Below are positions 54,349-63,243 of a stretch of DNA of 64,000 nucleotides, piece by piece (positions within the stretch are counted from its first letter, which is position 1; every line of letters begins with the position of its first letter). The DNA lies in the NCBI GenBank assembly GCA_001303025.1, contig LJNK01000005.1, positions 19,084-83,083 of the forward strand, read 5' to 3'. The DNA is from Deltaproteobacteria bacterium SG8_13 (lineage in GTDB: Bacteria; Desulfobacterota; Desulfobacteria; Desulfobacterales; SG8-13). Both the position numbers and the translations under genes were made by a program. The notes beneath the pieces are model-generated. The model did no database searches. It saw nothing but the letters and a program-made list of their open reading frames with translations, and was not told the DNA's origin.

Positions 54349-54711
54349 ATGAAAATTGCAGTGAGTTCCTCGGGCAATGACCTCACATCCCAGGTGGATC
54401 CGCGTTTCGGCAGGGCGGCGTTTTTTCTCATCGTCGATGCCGAGACCATGGACTGCAGGGCGGTGGAAAACCGCCAACATCTCAACCTGCCCCAGGGTGC
54501 AGGGATCCAGGCAGCCCAAACCGTTGCCGCCGAAAATGTCGATGTGGTGATCACGGGCAATTGCGGCCCCAAGGCATTTCGGGTGCTGCAGGCCGCCGGC
54601 ATACAGGTCGTTACCGGCGCCCAGGGTCGTATTGAAGATGTGATCAGCCGTTACAACAGCGGTGAATTCGAAACAGCCGATGGGGCCAATGTAAAAGGCC
54701 ACTGGATGTAA
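54349..54711 (+). CDS. NifX/NifB-C-type (orange-protein-like) Mo-Fe cofactor binding protein, copy 1
   Basis: A 120-residue protein of the dinitrogenase iron-molybdenum cofactor binding family: MKIAVSSSGNDLTSQVDPRFGRAAFFLIVD, HLNLPQGAGIQAAQTVAAEN, DVVITGNCGPKAFRVLQAAG. Relatives include the orange protein (Orp) of sulfate reducers that carries a Mo-Cu sulfide cluster. AAGGAGA precedes the start. It is the first gene of an operon with a second such protein and two ParA-ferredoxin ATPases, an arrangement like the Orp locus of Desulfovibrio. No nitrogenase genes are present in the window. Confidence 0.92.
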   Translation: MKIAVSSSGNDLTSQVDPRFGRAAFFLIVDAETMDCRAVENRQHLNLPQGAGIQAAQTVAAENVDVVITGNCGPKAFRVLQAAGIQVVTGAQGRIEDVISRYNSGEFETADGANVKGHWM

Positions 54712-54774
54712 CGAAGCTCCTCATTCGCAGAGGAATCGGATAGAGAAGGAAATTCAAACTAGAGGAGGTCTGTA

Positions 54775-55107
54775 ATGAAATTTGCCATACCGATTGTAGA
54801 TGGAAAATTGACTGCCCATTTTGGTCACTGCAAGGAATTTGCACTGGTGGATGTGGAAGAAAACCGGATTACGAAAAAAGAAACCCTCGCGCCACCGCCA
54901 CATGAACCGGGTGTGCTGCCCCGCTGGCTGCACCAGTTGGGCGCTGATGTGATCATCGCCGGCGGCATGGGTCAGCGGGCCATCAGCCTGTTTGCCGAAA
55001 AAAATATCGAGGTGATCGTCGGTGCACCGGTGGCAGAGCCCGAGGCACTGGTTCAGGGTTATCTGGATAAAACGCTGATGACGGGCGCAAATGTCTGCGA
55101 CCACTAA
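54775..55107 (+). CDS. NifX-type (orange-protein-like) cofactor binding protein, copy 2
   Basis: A 110-residue protein of the same family: MKFAIPIVDGKLTAHFGHCKEFALVDVEEN, GVLPRWLHQLGADVIIAGGMGQRAISLF and a Cys-containing tail (GANVCDH). The conserved AHFGHC motif places a Cys at the likely metal site. AGAGGAGG precedes the ATG. It is followed by a 200-bp spacer holding a palindromic repeat and then by the ParA-ferredoxin genes. Confidence 0.92.
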   Translation: MKFAIPIVDGKLTAHFGHCKEFALVDVEENRITKKETLAPPPHEPGVLPRWLHQLGADVIIAGGMGQRAISLFAEKNIEVIVGAPVAEPEALVQGYLDKTLMTGANVCDH

Positions 55108-55130
55108 AACTCATCACAAAAATGTGTCTA

Positions 55131-55225
55131 AGAATCCAGAGCTGCGTTGTGGATTGGCTCAAAATGCTCACATACTGGCGTGTATGTTCCGCTTTTTCGC
55201 CATTGCACGCCTTGCTCTGAATCCT
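55131..55225. repeat. 95-bp imperfect palindrome, REP/MITE-like
   Basis: Nested inverted repeats share one centre near 55178: ACATAC (55170-55175) with GTATGT (55182-55187), and CAGAGC (55137-55142) with GCTCTG (55214-55219). The arms between them are also partly complementary. It sits in the spacer between two genes of one operon, as extragenic palindromes do. No transposase is adjacent. Confidence 0.6.
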
Positions 55226-55304
55226 GATCCACTATTTTGGGGATAAGTTTCCGTTCGGATATCTCCCTGCTTTGGGGGTGGATCACAAAAAAAGGAAATG
55301 TGCC

Positions 55305-56165
55305 ATGATCATCAGCGTGGCCAGCGGCAAAGGCGGGACCGGAAAAACCATGGTGGCCACCAACCTGGCGCTGGCTCTCGACCGCAAGGTGCAGCTGCTC
55401 GACTGCGATGTGGAAGAACCCAACGCCCATCTGTTCGTGCAGGCGGCTTTCGATCACCGGGAGACCGTCACCACCCCGGTCCCGAAAATCGACCAACGGC
55501 GCTGCACACAGTGCGGTGAATGTGAGCAGATCTGTCAGTTCAAGGCCATCGCCGTCCTTCCGGACACCGATGCACTGACGTTTCCGGAGCTTTGCCACAG
55601 CTGCGGCGGCTGCTGGACGGTCTGCCCGGAAAACGCCATCAGCCTGGATCAGCGGGAGCTCGGGGTGATCGAAACCGGACATCGCAACGGGATCTTTTTT
55701 GCCCATGGTCGGCTTCGAATCGGAGAGGCCATGGCGCCGCCGTTGATCCGGGCGGTGCGCGCCACTGCCCTGCCCGATCGGCCAACTATCATCGATGCGC
55801 CTCCCGGCACCTCGTGCCCGGTGATTGCCGCCATGAAAGACACGGACGTTGTGCTGCTGGTCACCGAACCGACCCCGTTTGGCCTGCACGACCTGCAGCT
55901 GGCGGTGGGTGCCGTCCGCATCCTGGACATCCCCTGCGCCCTGGTGATCAACCGCCAGGGAGCGGGCGACGATCGAGTCCTGCAGTATGCTCTTCAAGAG
56001 AAAATTCCCGTTTTAATGGAAATCCCTTTTGACCGGCGCTTTGCAGAGATCTATTCCCGGGGGGAGATGCTCATCGAGGCGATGCCGGTGTGGGCGCCTC
56101 GGTTTCGTGCGCTTTACCGGCAAATCGAAACGCTGGTTGTCTATCGAAAGGCGGCGGCGCGATGA
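55305..56165 (+). CDS. ParA/Mrp-type ATPase with inserted 2x4Fe-4S ferredoxin domain, copy 1
   Basis: A 286-residue P-loop ATPase with deviant Walker A MIISVASGKGGTGKTMVATN and Switch-I Asp in LDCDVEEPN. An inserted double ferredoxin domain (CTQCGECEQICQF and CHSCGGCWTVCP, about residues 67-110) is followed by Switch II IIDAPPGTSCPVIAA. Such MinD-superfamily ferredoxin ATPases accompany orange-protein genes and may insert or transfer metal-sulfur clusters. ATG 55305 has AAAGGAAA upstream; an in-frame TTG at 55272 is less likely. The stop overlaps the next gene's start (ATGA). Confidence 0.93.
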   Translation: MIISVASGKGGTGKTMVATNLALALDRKVQLLDCDVEEPNAHLFVQAAFDHRETVTTPVPKIDQRRCTQCGECEQICQFKAIAVLPDTDALTFPELCHSCGGCWTVCPENAISLDQRELGVIETGHRNGIFFAHGRLRIGEAMAPPLIRAVRATALPDRPTIIDAPPGTSCPVIAAMKDTDVVLLVTEPTPFGLHDLQLAVGAVRILDIPCALVINRQGAGDDRVLQYALQEKIPVLMEIPFDRRFAEIYSRGEMLIEAMPVWAPRFRALYRQIETLVVYRKAAAR

Positions 56166-57049
56166 AAGAGCTGGTGGTAATCAGCGGCAAGGGGGGAACC
56201 GGTAAAACCAGTCTGCTGGCGGCATTCGCATCAATGGCTTCGAGAATGGCCCTCTGCGACGCCGATGTGGATGCCGCCGACCTGCACCTGATAGTGGCCC
56301 CTGCGGTCAGAGAACGCCACAGTTTTACATCCGGCCATCGGGCAGTCATCGATCCCGACCGCTGCACCGCCTGCGGGATCTGCGTCGAACTGTGTCAGTG
56401 GCGGGCGATCCGTGCCGATTTTACGATCGATCCGATTGCCTGTGAGGGTTGCGGGGTCTGCCACTACCTGTGCCCGGAAGGCGCGGTGGACTTTCCGGAA
56501 AACAGGTGCGGTGAATGGTATCTGTCCGATACCCGCTTTGGCCCCATGGTGCATGCCCGGCTGGGAATTGCCGAAGAAAATTCCGGCAAGCTGGTCTCCC
56601 TGGTGCGCCGCGAAGCCAGACATCTGGGCGAAACAGGCGGCCTTGAGTTGATCCTCACCGACGGGCCGCCGGGAATCGGCTGCCCGGTTATTGCCGCCAT
56701 CGGCGGTGCCGACGCCGTACTGATCGTCACCGAGCCCACCTTATCGGGTATCCACGACCTGCAGCGGGTAGCCGGCCTGGCAGATCATTTCAAGGTCCCG
56801 GCCATGATCAGCGTGAACAAACATGACCTCAATCCGGAAATGACCACCCGGATCGAGACCTATGCCGAAACCAGCGGATTGGTGCTCGCTGGCAATGTTC
56901 CCTTCGACCCCCAGTTTACCAAGGCCATGGTCCAGGGCATGACGATTTTCGAACAAGGTGGAAGCAGCCCGGCAACGGAAGCAGTGCGAGAACTCTGGCA
57001 GCGCGTGTGCGCAAAACTGGGGTTGACGGCTCCTTCGGTTTGTGAATAG
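56162..57049 (+). CDS. ParA/Mrp-type ATPase with inserted 2x4Fe-4S ferredoxin domain, copy 2
   Basis: A 295-residue paralogue of the preceding ATPase: Walker A LVVISGKGGTGKTSLLAAF, Asp in LCDADVDAADLH, ferredoxin insertion CTACGICVELCQW and CEGCGVCHYLCPEGAVDFPE, Switch II ILTDGPPGIGCPVIAAIGG. The pair probably acts as a heterodimer, as known for related sulfate-reducer proteins. Overlap of 4 bp with copy 1 indicates coupled translation. Confidence 0.93.
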   Translation: MKELVVISGKGGTGKTSLLAAFASMASRMALCDADVDAADLHLIVAPAVRERHSFTSGHRAVIDPDRCTACGICVELCQWRAIRADFTIDPIACEGCGVCHYLCPEGAVDFPENRCGEWYLSDTRFGPMVHARLGIAEENSGKLVSLVRREARHLGETGGLELILTDGPPGIGCPVIAAIGGADAVLIVTEPTLSGIHDLQRVAGLADHFKVPAMISVNKHDLNPEMTTRIETYAETSGLVLAGNVPFDPQFTKAMVQGMTIFEQGGSSPATEAVRELWQRVCAKLGLTAPSVCE

Positions 57050-57110
57050 GTGGGCCGAACAGGTGCGGATGGTCACCTGTAACCTGTTCCAGTACCCGAC
57101 ATAGGCAAAG

Positions 57111-57536
57111 ATGACAGAAAAAACGTCTGATTTCTGGCAGGACCACTCCGAACGGTATCTGGAGATGGCTTTTCGCGCCGACCGGCGGGGGAGCATCGCC
57201 CATCCCGACGGGTATGGCAAGCACACCGGTGAGTGCGGCGATACGGTCGAGATTTTTCTGTCGGTTAGGGACAACCGCATCGAATCGGTGATGTTTCAGA
57301 TGAATGGATGCCTGAACACCAGCGCCTGCGCCAATGCGGTAGCACAGCTGGCGGAGGGCTGTGTAGTTGCCGAAGCGTGGGAAATCCGGCCGGAAACGGT
57401 TATCGAGACCCTCCAGACCCTGCCGTCGGATCACTACCACTGCGCCGAACTGGTGGTGGGAGCCTTTTACCGGGCCCTTGCCGACCACAACGAGCTTCAG
57501 CGACGGCCCTGGAAGAAGAACTACCGGACCCGGTAG
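57111..57536 (+). CDS. NifU/IscU-like Fe-S scaffold
   Basis: A 141-residue scaffold-like protein with the three expected Cys: GECGDTVEIFL, QMNGCLNTSACANAVAQL and SDHYHCAELVVGA. It is more diverged from classical NifU than the gene at 4986, and the N-terminus starts DFWQDHSERYLEMAF. It is the last gene of the NifX/ParA operon, 61 bp after the second ATPase, so it probably provides clusters for that system. No strong ribosome site. Confidence 0.85.
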   Translation: MTEKTSDFWQDHSERYLEMAFRADRRGSIAHPDGYGKHTGECGDTVEIFLSVRDNRIESVMFQMNGCLNTSACANAVAQLAEGCVVAEAWEIRPETVIETLQTLPSDHYHCAELVVGAFYRALADHNELQRRPWKKNYRTR

Positions 57537-57580
57537 GCCACGGCCGGCAAGACGGATGGTTTTCTCCGGAACAGAGCGCC

Positions 57581-58048
57581 TCAGTCCAGCAAAATAGGAC
57601 GCTTTTCGCGGGCGATGTGGGTAAAGGCCACGGAGACCGCGTCGGGGGGAACTTCGAAGGTCTGCTCCAGGCTCGTGCGCGCCGCGCCGCGCCCTGCACC
57701 GGGCGAATAGAGGGTTTTGCTGCCGATGGTTTTGCCTTCGGCATCCAGAAAGTTGATCCAGATCGTCATCGAATCGAGGCCCCTGCGCGGAACGAGCTTA
57801 CCGTTGAACTGAAGCGTTCCGCCGCCGGATGCACCCGCCGGTTTGTAGACCAGCTCGTACTCCATGGAGTAATCGGTGGTCTTGACCTCCGACGCGTAGG
57901 GAGCGTCGGCCGCAAGGGGGATCCGCTGTTCGGGTTTGACGGCAGCGCCGCTGCAAGCGAAAACCAGCGCGGCAGCAGCGGCGATCAGCAGGATCGCCGC
58001 GAGCCCGCTGCGGCAGGCAGGGGGTTGGGACGCCAATCGATTCCACAT
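57581..58048 (-). CDS. Putative lipoprotein of unknown function
   Basis: A 155-residue exported protein. A hydrophobic signal (SGLAAILLIAAAAALVFACS) ends in a possible lipobox Cys (VFAC). The mature part is beta-rich with no recognised motif, including GGTLQFNGKLVPRRGLDS and FEVPPDAVSVAF. GGGAGAG lies about 9 bases before the ATG. It is 60 bp downstream of the formate dehydrogenase gene, but a functional link is not evident. Confidence 0.72.
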   Translation of the reverse strand: MWNRLASQPPACRSGLAAILLIAAAAALVFACSGAAVKPEQRIPLAADAPYASEVKTTDYSMEYELVYKPAGASGGGTLQFNGKLVPRRGLDSMTIWINFLDAEGKTIGSKTLYSPGAGRGAARTSLEQTFEVPPDAVSVAFTHIAREKRPILLD

Positions 58049-58108
58049 CGTTTTTCTCTCCCGTAATTCACAGCGCCGAAGGCGCCGGCGCGGAAGGGTT
58101 TTATCTCA

Positions 58109-60877
58109 TCAGGCCGCCCGGGAAAGCCTGACCGCACAAACCTTATACTCCGGGATCTTGGAAACCGGGTCGAGCTGGGCGTTGGTCAGGCGGTTGGCGG
58201 CCGCCTTGGCAAAGTGAAAGGGGATGAAAACGGTTCCCGACACCGCTTTGTCCGACACCTGTATCCGTGCCCTGATCTTGCCTCGCCGGGAAGCGATCTC
58301 CACCGCTTCGCCGTCGTTGAGCTCATAGAGGGCGGCGTCCCTTGGCGAAATCTCCACGAAGCACTCCGGCACCCGCTCGTTGAGCCCCTCGGTCTTCATG
58401 GTCATCGTACCGGTATGGTAGTGATACAGCACGCGTCCGGTGGTCAGGTACAGCGGGTACTCGTCGTCGGTCTGCTCGGCCGGCGGGGTGTAGTCGATGG
58501 CGTGAAACAGCCCCTTGCCGCGGGTGAACTGCTCCCGGTGCAAAATCGGCGTGCCGGGATGCTCCGGTGTCGGGCACGGCCAGTGCAGCCCGTCTTTTTC
58601 GATGCGCCCATAGCTGATACCGGAATAAGACGGTGTCACCCGGGCGAGCTCATCGAATATCTCCTCGCTGCTCTCGTAGCGCATCTCAAAGCCCATGCGG
58701 GTGGCCACCTCGCACAAAATTTCCCAGTCGTCCTTGGCCTGGCCGGGCGGGTCCACGGCCTTGCGGATCCGCTGGACCCGGCGCTCGGTGTTGGAAAAGG
58801 TTCCGTCTTTTTCGGCAAAACTTTTCGCCGGCAGCACCACGTCGGCCAGCTCGGCGGTCTCGGTGAGAAAGATGTCCTGGACCACCAGAAAGTCGAGGTG
58901 CTTCAGGCTCTCTTCGGCGTGGTTCAGGTCGGGATCGGACACCAGGGGGTTTTCGCCGATGATATACAGGGCCTTGAGTTCGCCCTCGTGAGCCTTGGGC
59001 ACCATCTGGGTGACCGTGAGCCCCGGCTTTGTGGGAAGGTCTTTCACGCCCCAGGCCTCCTCCATTTTCTTGGCGATGGCCAGATCGCTGACCGCCTGGT
59101 ACCCGGAGTAGACGTTCGGCAGGCCGCCCATGTCGCAGGCGCCCTGGACGTTGTTCTGACCGCGAAGGGGGTTGACCCCGCCCCCGGGTTTTCCCATGTG
59201 CCCGCACAGCATGGCCAGATTGGCCAGTGACTTTACGTTGTCGGTGCCGTGGGTGTGTTGGGTGATCCCCATGCAGTAAAGTATGCTGGCCGCCTTGGCG
59301 CCGGCATACAGGCGCGCAGCGGCGGCCAGATCGGCAGCCGGTACGCCGGTTATCTGCTCGACGAACTCGGGGGTGAACTTTTCGACCATTTTCTTCATTT
59401 CCTCGAACCCCTCTGTGCGGGATTCGACGAAATCGCGGTCGTAGAGGTCTTCGCTGATAATCACGTGCATCATGCCGTTTAGCCAGGCGACGTCGGTGCC
59501 CAGGTTCTGGCGGAGCCACAGGTGGGCGAACTGGGCCAGCTTGATGCGCCGCGGATCCACCAGGATCAGCTTGGCGCCTTTGAAGGCGACCGCCCGCTTG
59601 ACGTGCCGCGAGAGCACGGGATGGTTTTCGGTGGTGTTGGACCCGGTTACCAGGATGACCTCGGCGTCTTCGATGTCGCCTATGGTGGTTGTCATGGCAC
59701 CGCTTCCGAAAGCTGCGGCCAGACCGGCCACGGTGGAGGAATGTCAGAGCCGCGCGCAGTGGTCTATGTTGTTGGTTTTCAGCACCGCCCGGGCAAACTT
59801 GTTGGCAATGTAGTTCTCCTCGTTGGTGATCCGGGCCGATGTCAGCACCCCGATGCTGTCCGGTCCATGGGACTGCTTGATGCCCCCAAGTCGCTCGGCC
59901 ACCAGGTCGAGGGCCTCGTCCCACCCGGCCTCCCGAAACTGCCCGTTTTCCCTTATCAGCGGAACCGTCAGCCGCTGGGGGGCGTGAATGAAATCGAATC
60001 CGAAACGGCCCTTGACGCAAAGCGAGCCGAAATTGGGCGTCCGCGCCTCCACTCCGCTGACCTTCACCACCCGGTTTTCCTGCACGTGCAGGTGCATCTG
60101 GCAGCCGACCCCGCAGTAGCTGCAGGTGGTGCGCACTTTGCGCTCTGTCCACGGCCGGACCTTGTAGCGGGCGTCTTTTTCCACCAGCGCGCCCACGGGA
60201 CAGGCCTGCACGCACTCGCCGCAAAACACGCAGTCCGAGTCTTTCAGCGGCCGGTCTCCGGCCGCGATGATCTTGGCCTTCGCACCCCGATAGCCCACGT
60301 GGATGGCGTTGTTGACCTGGATTTCGTTGCAGGCCTGCACGCAGCGCCCGCATTGAATGCAGCGCGAGAAATCCCTTACGATGAACGGGTTGACGGTCTC
60401 CATGGGATAGGCGATTTCGGTGGACGCAAACCGCTCGCCGGAAACCTGGTAGCGGTAGGCCAGGTCCTGCAGGCGGCAGTCCCCCCAGACCGGGCACAGC
60501 TCGCTGCTGCCGTCGTCGTTGTGCACGGCAAGCTGAAAGCTGGTCCAGTCCTGGCCGTCGCTGCCGCGGACCGCACAGTTGTGGTTTCCCGAAGAGAGCA
60601 GCAGCTGCAGGATCAGCCGCCGGGCGCGCACCACGGCCGGCGATTCGGTCTGCACGATCATGTCAGCGGCAGCCGGTGTGACACAGGCGGGCAGCAGGTT
60701 GCGCGCACCCCGGACGTCCACCACGCAGATCCGGCAGGCGCCGGTCGGCATGGTGTCTTTCAGGTGGCAGAGGGTCGGAATGTCGATAGCGTGGCTTCGG
60801 GCCACATCCAGAATCGTTTCTCCGGGTGTAAACGGAAATTCGTTTCCATTGATAATCATCAGGTGCTGTGCGGCCAT
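58109..60877 (-). CDS. fdhA: Selenocysteine formate dehydrogenase alpha subunit with NuoG-like N-terminus
   Basis: A 922-residue molybdenum- or tungsten-bis-MGD enzyme if TGA 59746-59744 is selenocysteine (residue 378). The N-terminus has a NuoG-like 2Fe-2S domain (GACRICVVDVRGA), a His-Cys cluster region (SSGNHNCAV) and two 4Fe-4S motifs (CIQCGRCVQAC, CVFCGECVQACP). The catalytic part has CSYCGVGC, then NNIDHCARL-U-HSSTVAGL, the classic formate-dehydrogenase active site with Sec followed by His, and a C-terminal MGD-binding domain. The start is ATG 60877 with GAGAGG upstream. It oxidises formate or reduces CO2; a separate diaphorase subunit is not nearby, so the electron partner is unknown, possibly an Hdr module as in the operon 7 kb away. 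Confidence 0.95.
59715..59731 (-). promoter_or_regulatory. Bacterial SECIS hairpin in fdhA
   Basis: On the minus strand, starting 13 nt after the UGA, a 17-nt hairpin GUGGCC-GGUCU-GGCCGC forms a 6-bp stem (one G-U) with loop GGUCU. The hairpin length, distance and loop match those of E. coli fdhF almost exactly. Confidence 0.8.
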
Positions 60878-61222
60878 AGTCCTCTCGCTTCTCCTTTGCT
60901 CAACAGTTATCCTTGGCGCTGTCACAGGTGCTACCGCAAATTTTAGCGCCTGTAACTGTTATAGTAAGAATCGAGTTTTGTCAACGCGAGAGGTTGACGG
61001 CAGGCACATGCCGGGCGCGGGGAAGGCAGCTGTTTGCCCAGATGCGAGCGATGACCGCACGATCAAAAGCGAAGCAGATGGGGGAAGCCATTCCACCTTA
61101 TTCCGGAAGTTTTGGCTGCGCAACGACTGGAAGGGTAATGCTGTGGATAAACGAAATCCCGGTTCATGGCGGTCCCGCCGACGGCGGGACCGTGGGCCGG
61201 CGAAGCACAGGGCAGGCGGTTT
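60878..61222. other. Spacer between thrS and fdhA, with a perfect hairpin
   Basis: No gene seen. A 10-bp perfect stem, CGGTCCCGCC (61170-61179) with GGCGGGACCG (61183-61192) and a 3-base loop, lies just downstream of the thrS stop (minus strand). It lacks a T-tract but is well placed to end thrS transcription. The AT-rich bases near 60950-60985 probably hold the fdhA promoter. Confidence 0.5.
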
Positions 61223-63133
61223 TCAGGACAGGTCGAATTCGAGCCTACGCTGCCCGATGTTGTCGGTCACCCGGTTTACAAACTCCTCGTGGGTGACGCC
61301 GTACTTCACCACGCCGTCCAGGGTCCGTACGGCCAGTGTGCCGGCGTCTTTTTCCTTCTGCCCGACGGTCAGCGTCAACGGGATTTGGGAGATCTGCGCT
61401 TCACGGATCTTTTTGTTTAGGCTTTCGGTGCGGCTGTCGACTTCCACCCGCAGCCCGCGTGCGGCCAGTTCGGCCTGGACCTGGTTGGCATACGGCACCA
61501 GTTCGTCGTTGATCGGCAGCAGGCAGACCTGCACCGGTGCCATCCAGAGCGGGAACCGGCCGGCAAAATGCTCGATCAGTATTCCGAAAAACCGCTCGAT
61601 GGACCCGAACACCGTCCGGTGAATCATGGTTGGCCGGTGCTTCTCGTTGTCCTGGCCGATATAAAACAGGTCGAAGCGCTCCGGCAGCGACATGTCGAGC
61701 TGAATCGTTCCGCACTGCCAGGTCCGTCCGAGGGCGTCCTTGATGTGCAGGTCGATCTTCGGTCCGTAGAAGGCCCCGTCGCCCTCGTTGACCCGGTAAT
61801 CCCTGCCGTATTCTTTCAGGGCCGCCTCCAGTCCGGCCGTGGCCGTCTGCCACTGCTGGTCGGTTCCGATTGATTTTTCAGGGCGGGTGGACAGCTCCAG
61901 GTGAAACCCGAGCCCGAACGTGGCGTACATGCGCTCTTCTAGCCGCAGCAGCGCCAGAATTTCCTCCTGGATCTGCTCGGAAGTCATGAATATGTGAGCA
62001 TCGTCTTGATGGAACGCCCGCACGCGAAACAAACCGTTCAACACGCCGCTCAACTCGTGGCGATGAACCAGGCCGACTTCGGCCTGGCGCAGCGGCAAGT
62101 CCCGGTAAGAGTGCCGCCGGGATTTAAACAGCAGCATCCCGCCAGGGCAGTTCATTGGCTTGATGGCATAGTCGGTCTCGTCGATGGCGGTGAAATACAT
62201 GTTTTCCCGGTAGTTGTCCCAGTGCCCGCTGCGTTCCCACAGCGTCCGATTCAGGGTGATCGGAGTTTTGGTTTCCACGTACCCGGCCGCCCGGTGCTCG
62301 TCGCGCCAGTAGTCGAGCAGCTCGTTCCACACCACCATCCCCTTGGCATGAAAAAAAGGCATCCCCGGTGCCTCGTCGTGGAAACTGAACAGCTCGAGCG
62401 CCGCCCCCAGCTTGCGGTGGTTGCGTTTGCGCGCTTCCTCCAGGAAGTTCAGGTAGGCCTTGAGATCCTTTTTGTCGAAAAAGGCGGTACCGTATATCCG
62501 CTGCAGCTGGGCGTTGCTCTGGTCGGCGCGCCAGTATGCGCCGGACACCTTCATCAGTTTGAACGCCTTGATGAAGCCGGTGTGCGGCAGGTGGGGACCG
62601 CGGCACAAATCGGTGAAATCGCCGTGCTTGTAAAAGGAGATCGTCCCGTCGTCCAGCTCGCCGATCATCTCCAGCTTATAGGGCTCGTTGCGGTAAAATT
62701 CGAGAGCCTTGTCCTTGGAGACCTCTTCACGCTTGAAGAGGAGCTTGGCCTTGACGGCTTTTTTCATCTCCGCTTCGATGTTGGCGAAATCCTCCTCCGA
62801 TACCGGTCCCATGTCGATATCGTAATAAAAGCCGTCCTCAACAGCCGGCCCGATGGTCAGGTGCGCATCCGGATACAGGTGCAGGACCGCCTGGGCCATG
62901 ACGTGGGCCGCGCTGTGGCGCAGCACATCGAGCGCCTCCGGGTCTTTGGTGGTGATCAGTCGCACTGCGCTGTCTTCGTCGAAGCGGGTGCTCATGTCGA
63001 CGATTTGGCCGTTTCTTTTAACGGCCACGCAATTGCGCGCAAAACCCTCCGAAATGCTCCGGGCGATTTCGAACCCGGTGGGCGGCTCTTCAAAGGTCTT
63101 TATGTTCCCGTCGGGAAATGTTATGCGTACCAT
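61223..63133 (-). CDS. thrS: Threonyl-tRNA synthetase
   Basis: A 636-residue class II synthetase of normal length. It has a TGS domain (VRITFPDGNIKTFEEPPTGF), an editing domain with HSAAHVMAQAVLHLYPD and the zinc-type motif HLPHTGFIKAF region, and a catalytic core with FFHAKGMVVWN, KPMNCPGGMLLFKSRRHSYR, FRVRAFHQDDAHIFM and the motif-3 HRTVFGSIERFFGILIEH. A C-terminal anticodon-binding domain follows (PLWMAPVQVCLLPINDE). It charges tRNA-Thr and is essential. Transcription is divergent from the RNase D gene. No T-box leader was seen. Confidence 0.97.
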   Translation of the reverse strand: MVRITFPDGNIKTFEEPPTGFEIARSISEGFARNCVAVKRNGQIVDMSTRFDEDSAVRLITTKDPEALDVLRHSAAHVMAQAVLHLYPDAHLTIGPAVEDGFYYDIDMGPVSEEDFANIEAEMKKAVKAKLLFKREEVSKDKALEFYRNEPYKLEMIGELDDGTISFYKHGDFTDLCRGPHLPHTGFIKAFKLMKVSGAYWRADQSNAQLQRIYGTAFFDKKDLKAYLNFLEEARKRNHRKLGAALELFSFHDEAPGMPFFHAKGMVVWNELLDYWRDEHRAAGYVETKTPITLNRTLWERSGHWDNYRENMYFTAIDETDYAIKPMNCPGGMLLFKSRRHSYRDLPLRQAEVGLVHRHELSGVLNGLFRVRAFHQDDAHIFMTSEQIQEEILALLRLEERMYATFGLGFHLELSTRPEKSIGTDQQWQTATAGLEAALKEYGRDYRVNEGDGAFYGPKIDLHIKDALGRTWQCGTIQLDMSLPERFDLFYIGQDNEKHRPTMIHRTVFGSIERFFGILIEHFAGRFPLWMAPVQVCLLPINDELVPYANQVQAELAARGLRVEVDSRTESLNKKIREAQISQIPLTLTVGQKEKDAGTLAVRTLDGVVKYGVTHEEFVNRVTDNIGQRRLEFDLS

Positions 63134-63243
63134 CTTATTCTTCCATTTGCTCGATTGATAAATACAAATTATAATAACTAAGGAATCCTGATTCCCGGGT
63201 CAAGAGAAAACTTTTCTGATCGCTTCCTGAACGGATAGACTTC

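Noticed and set aside
59522..60946. Long open frame on the plus strand opposite fdhA
   Set aside because: Shadow of fdhA with no motifs; the minus-strand protein is fully accounted for.
63134..63243. T-box or other leader before thrS
   Set aside because: The 110-bp divergent spacer is too short and shows no T-box sequence; only AT-rich promoter-like bases were seen.
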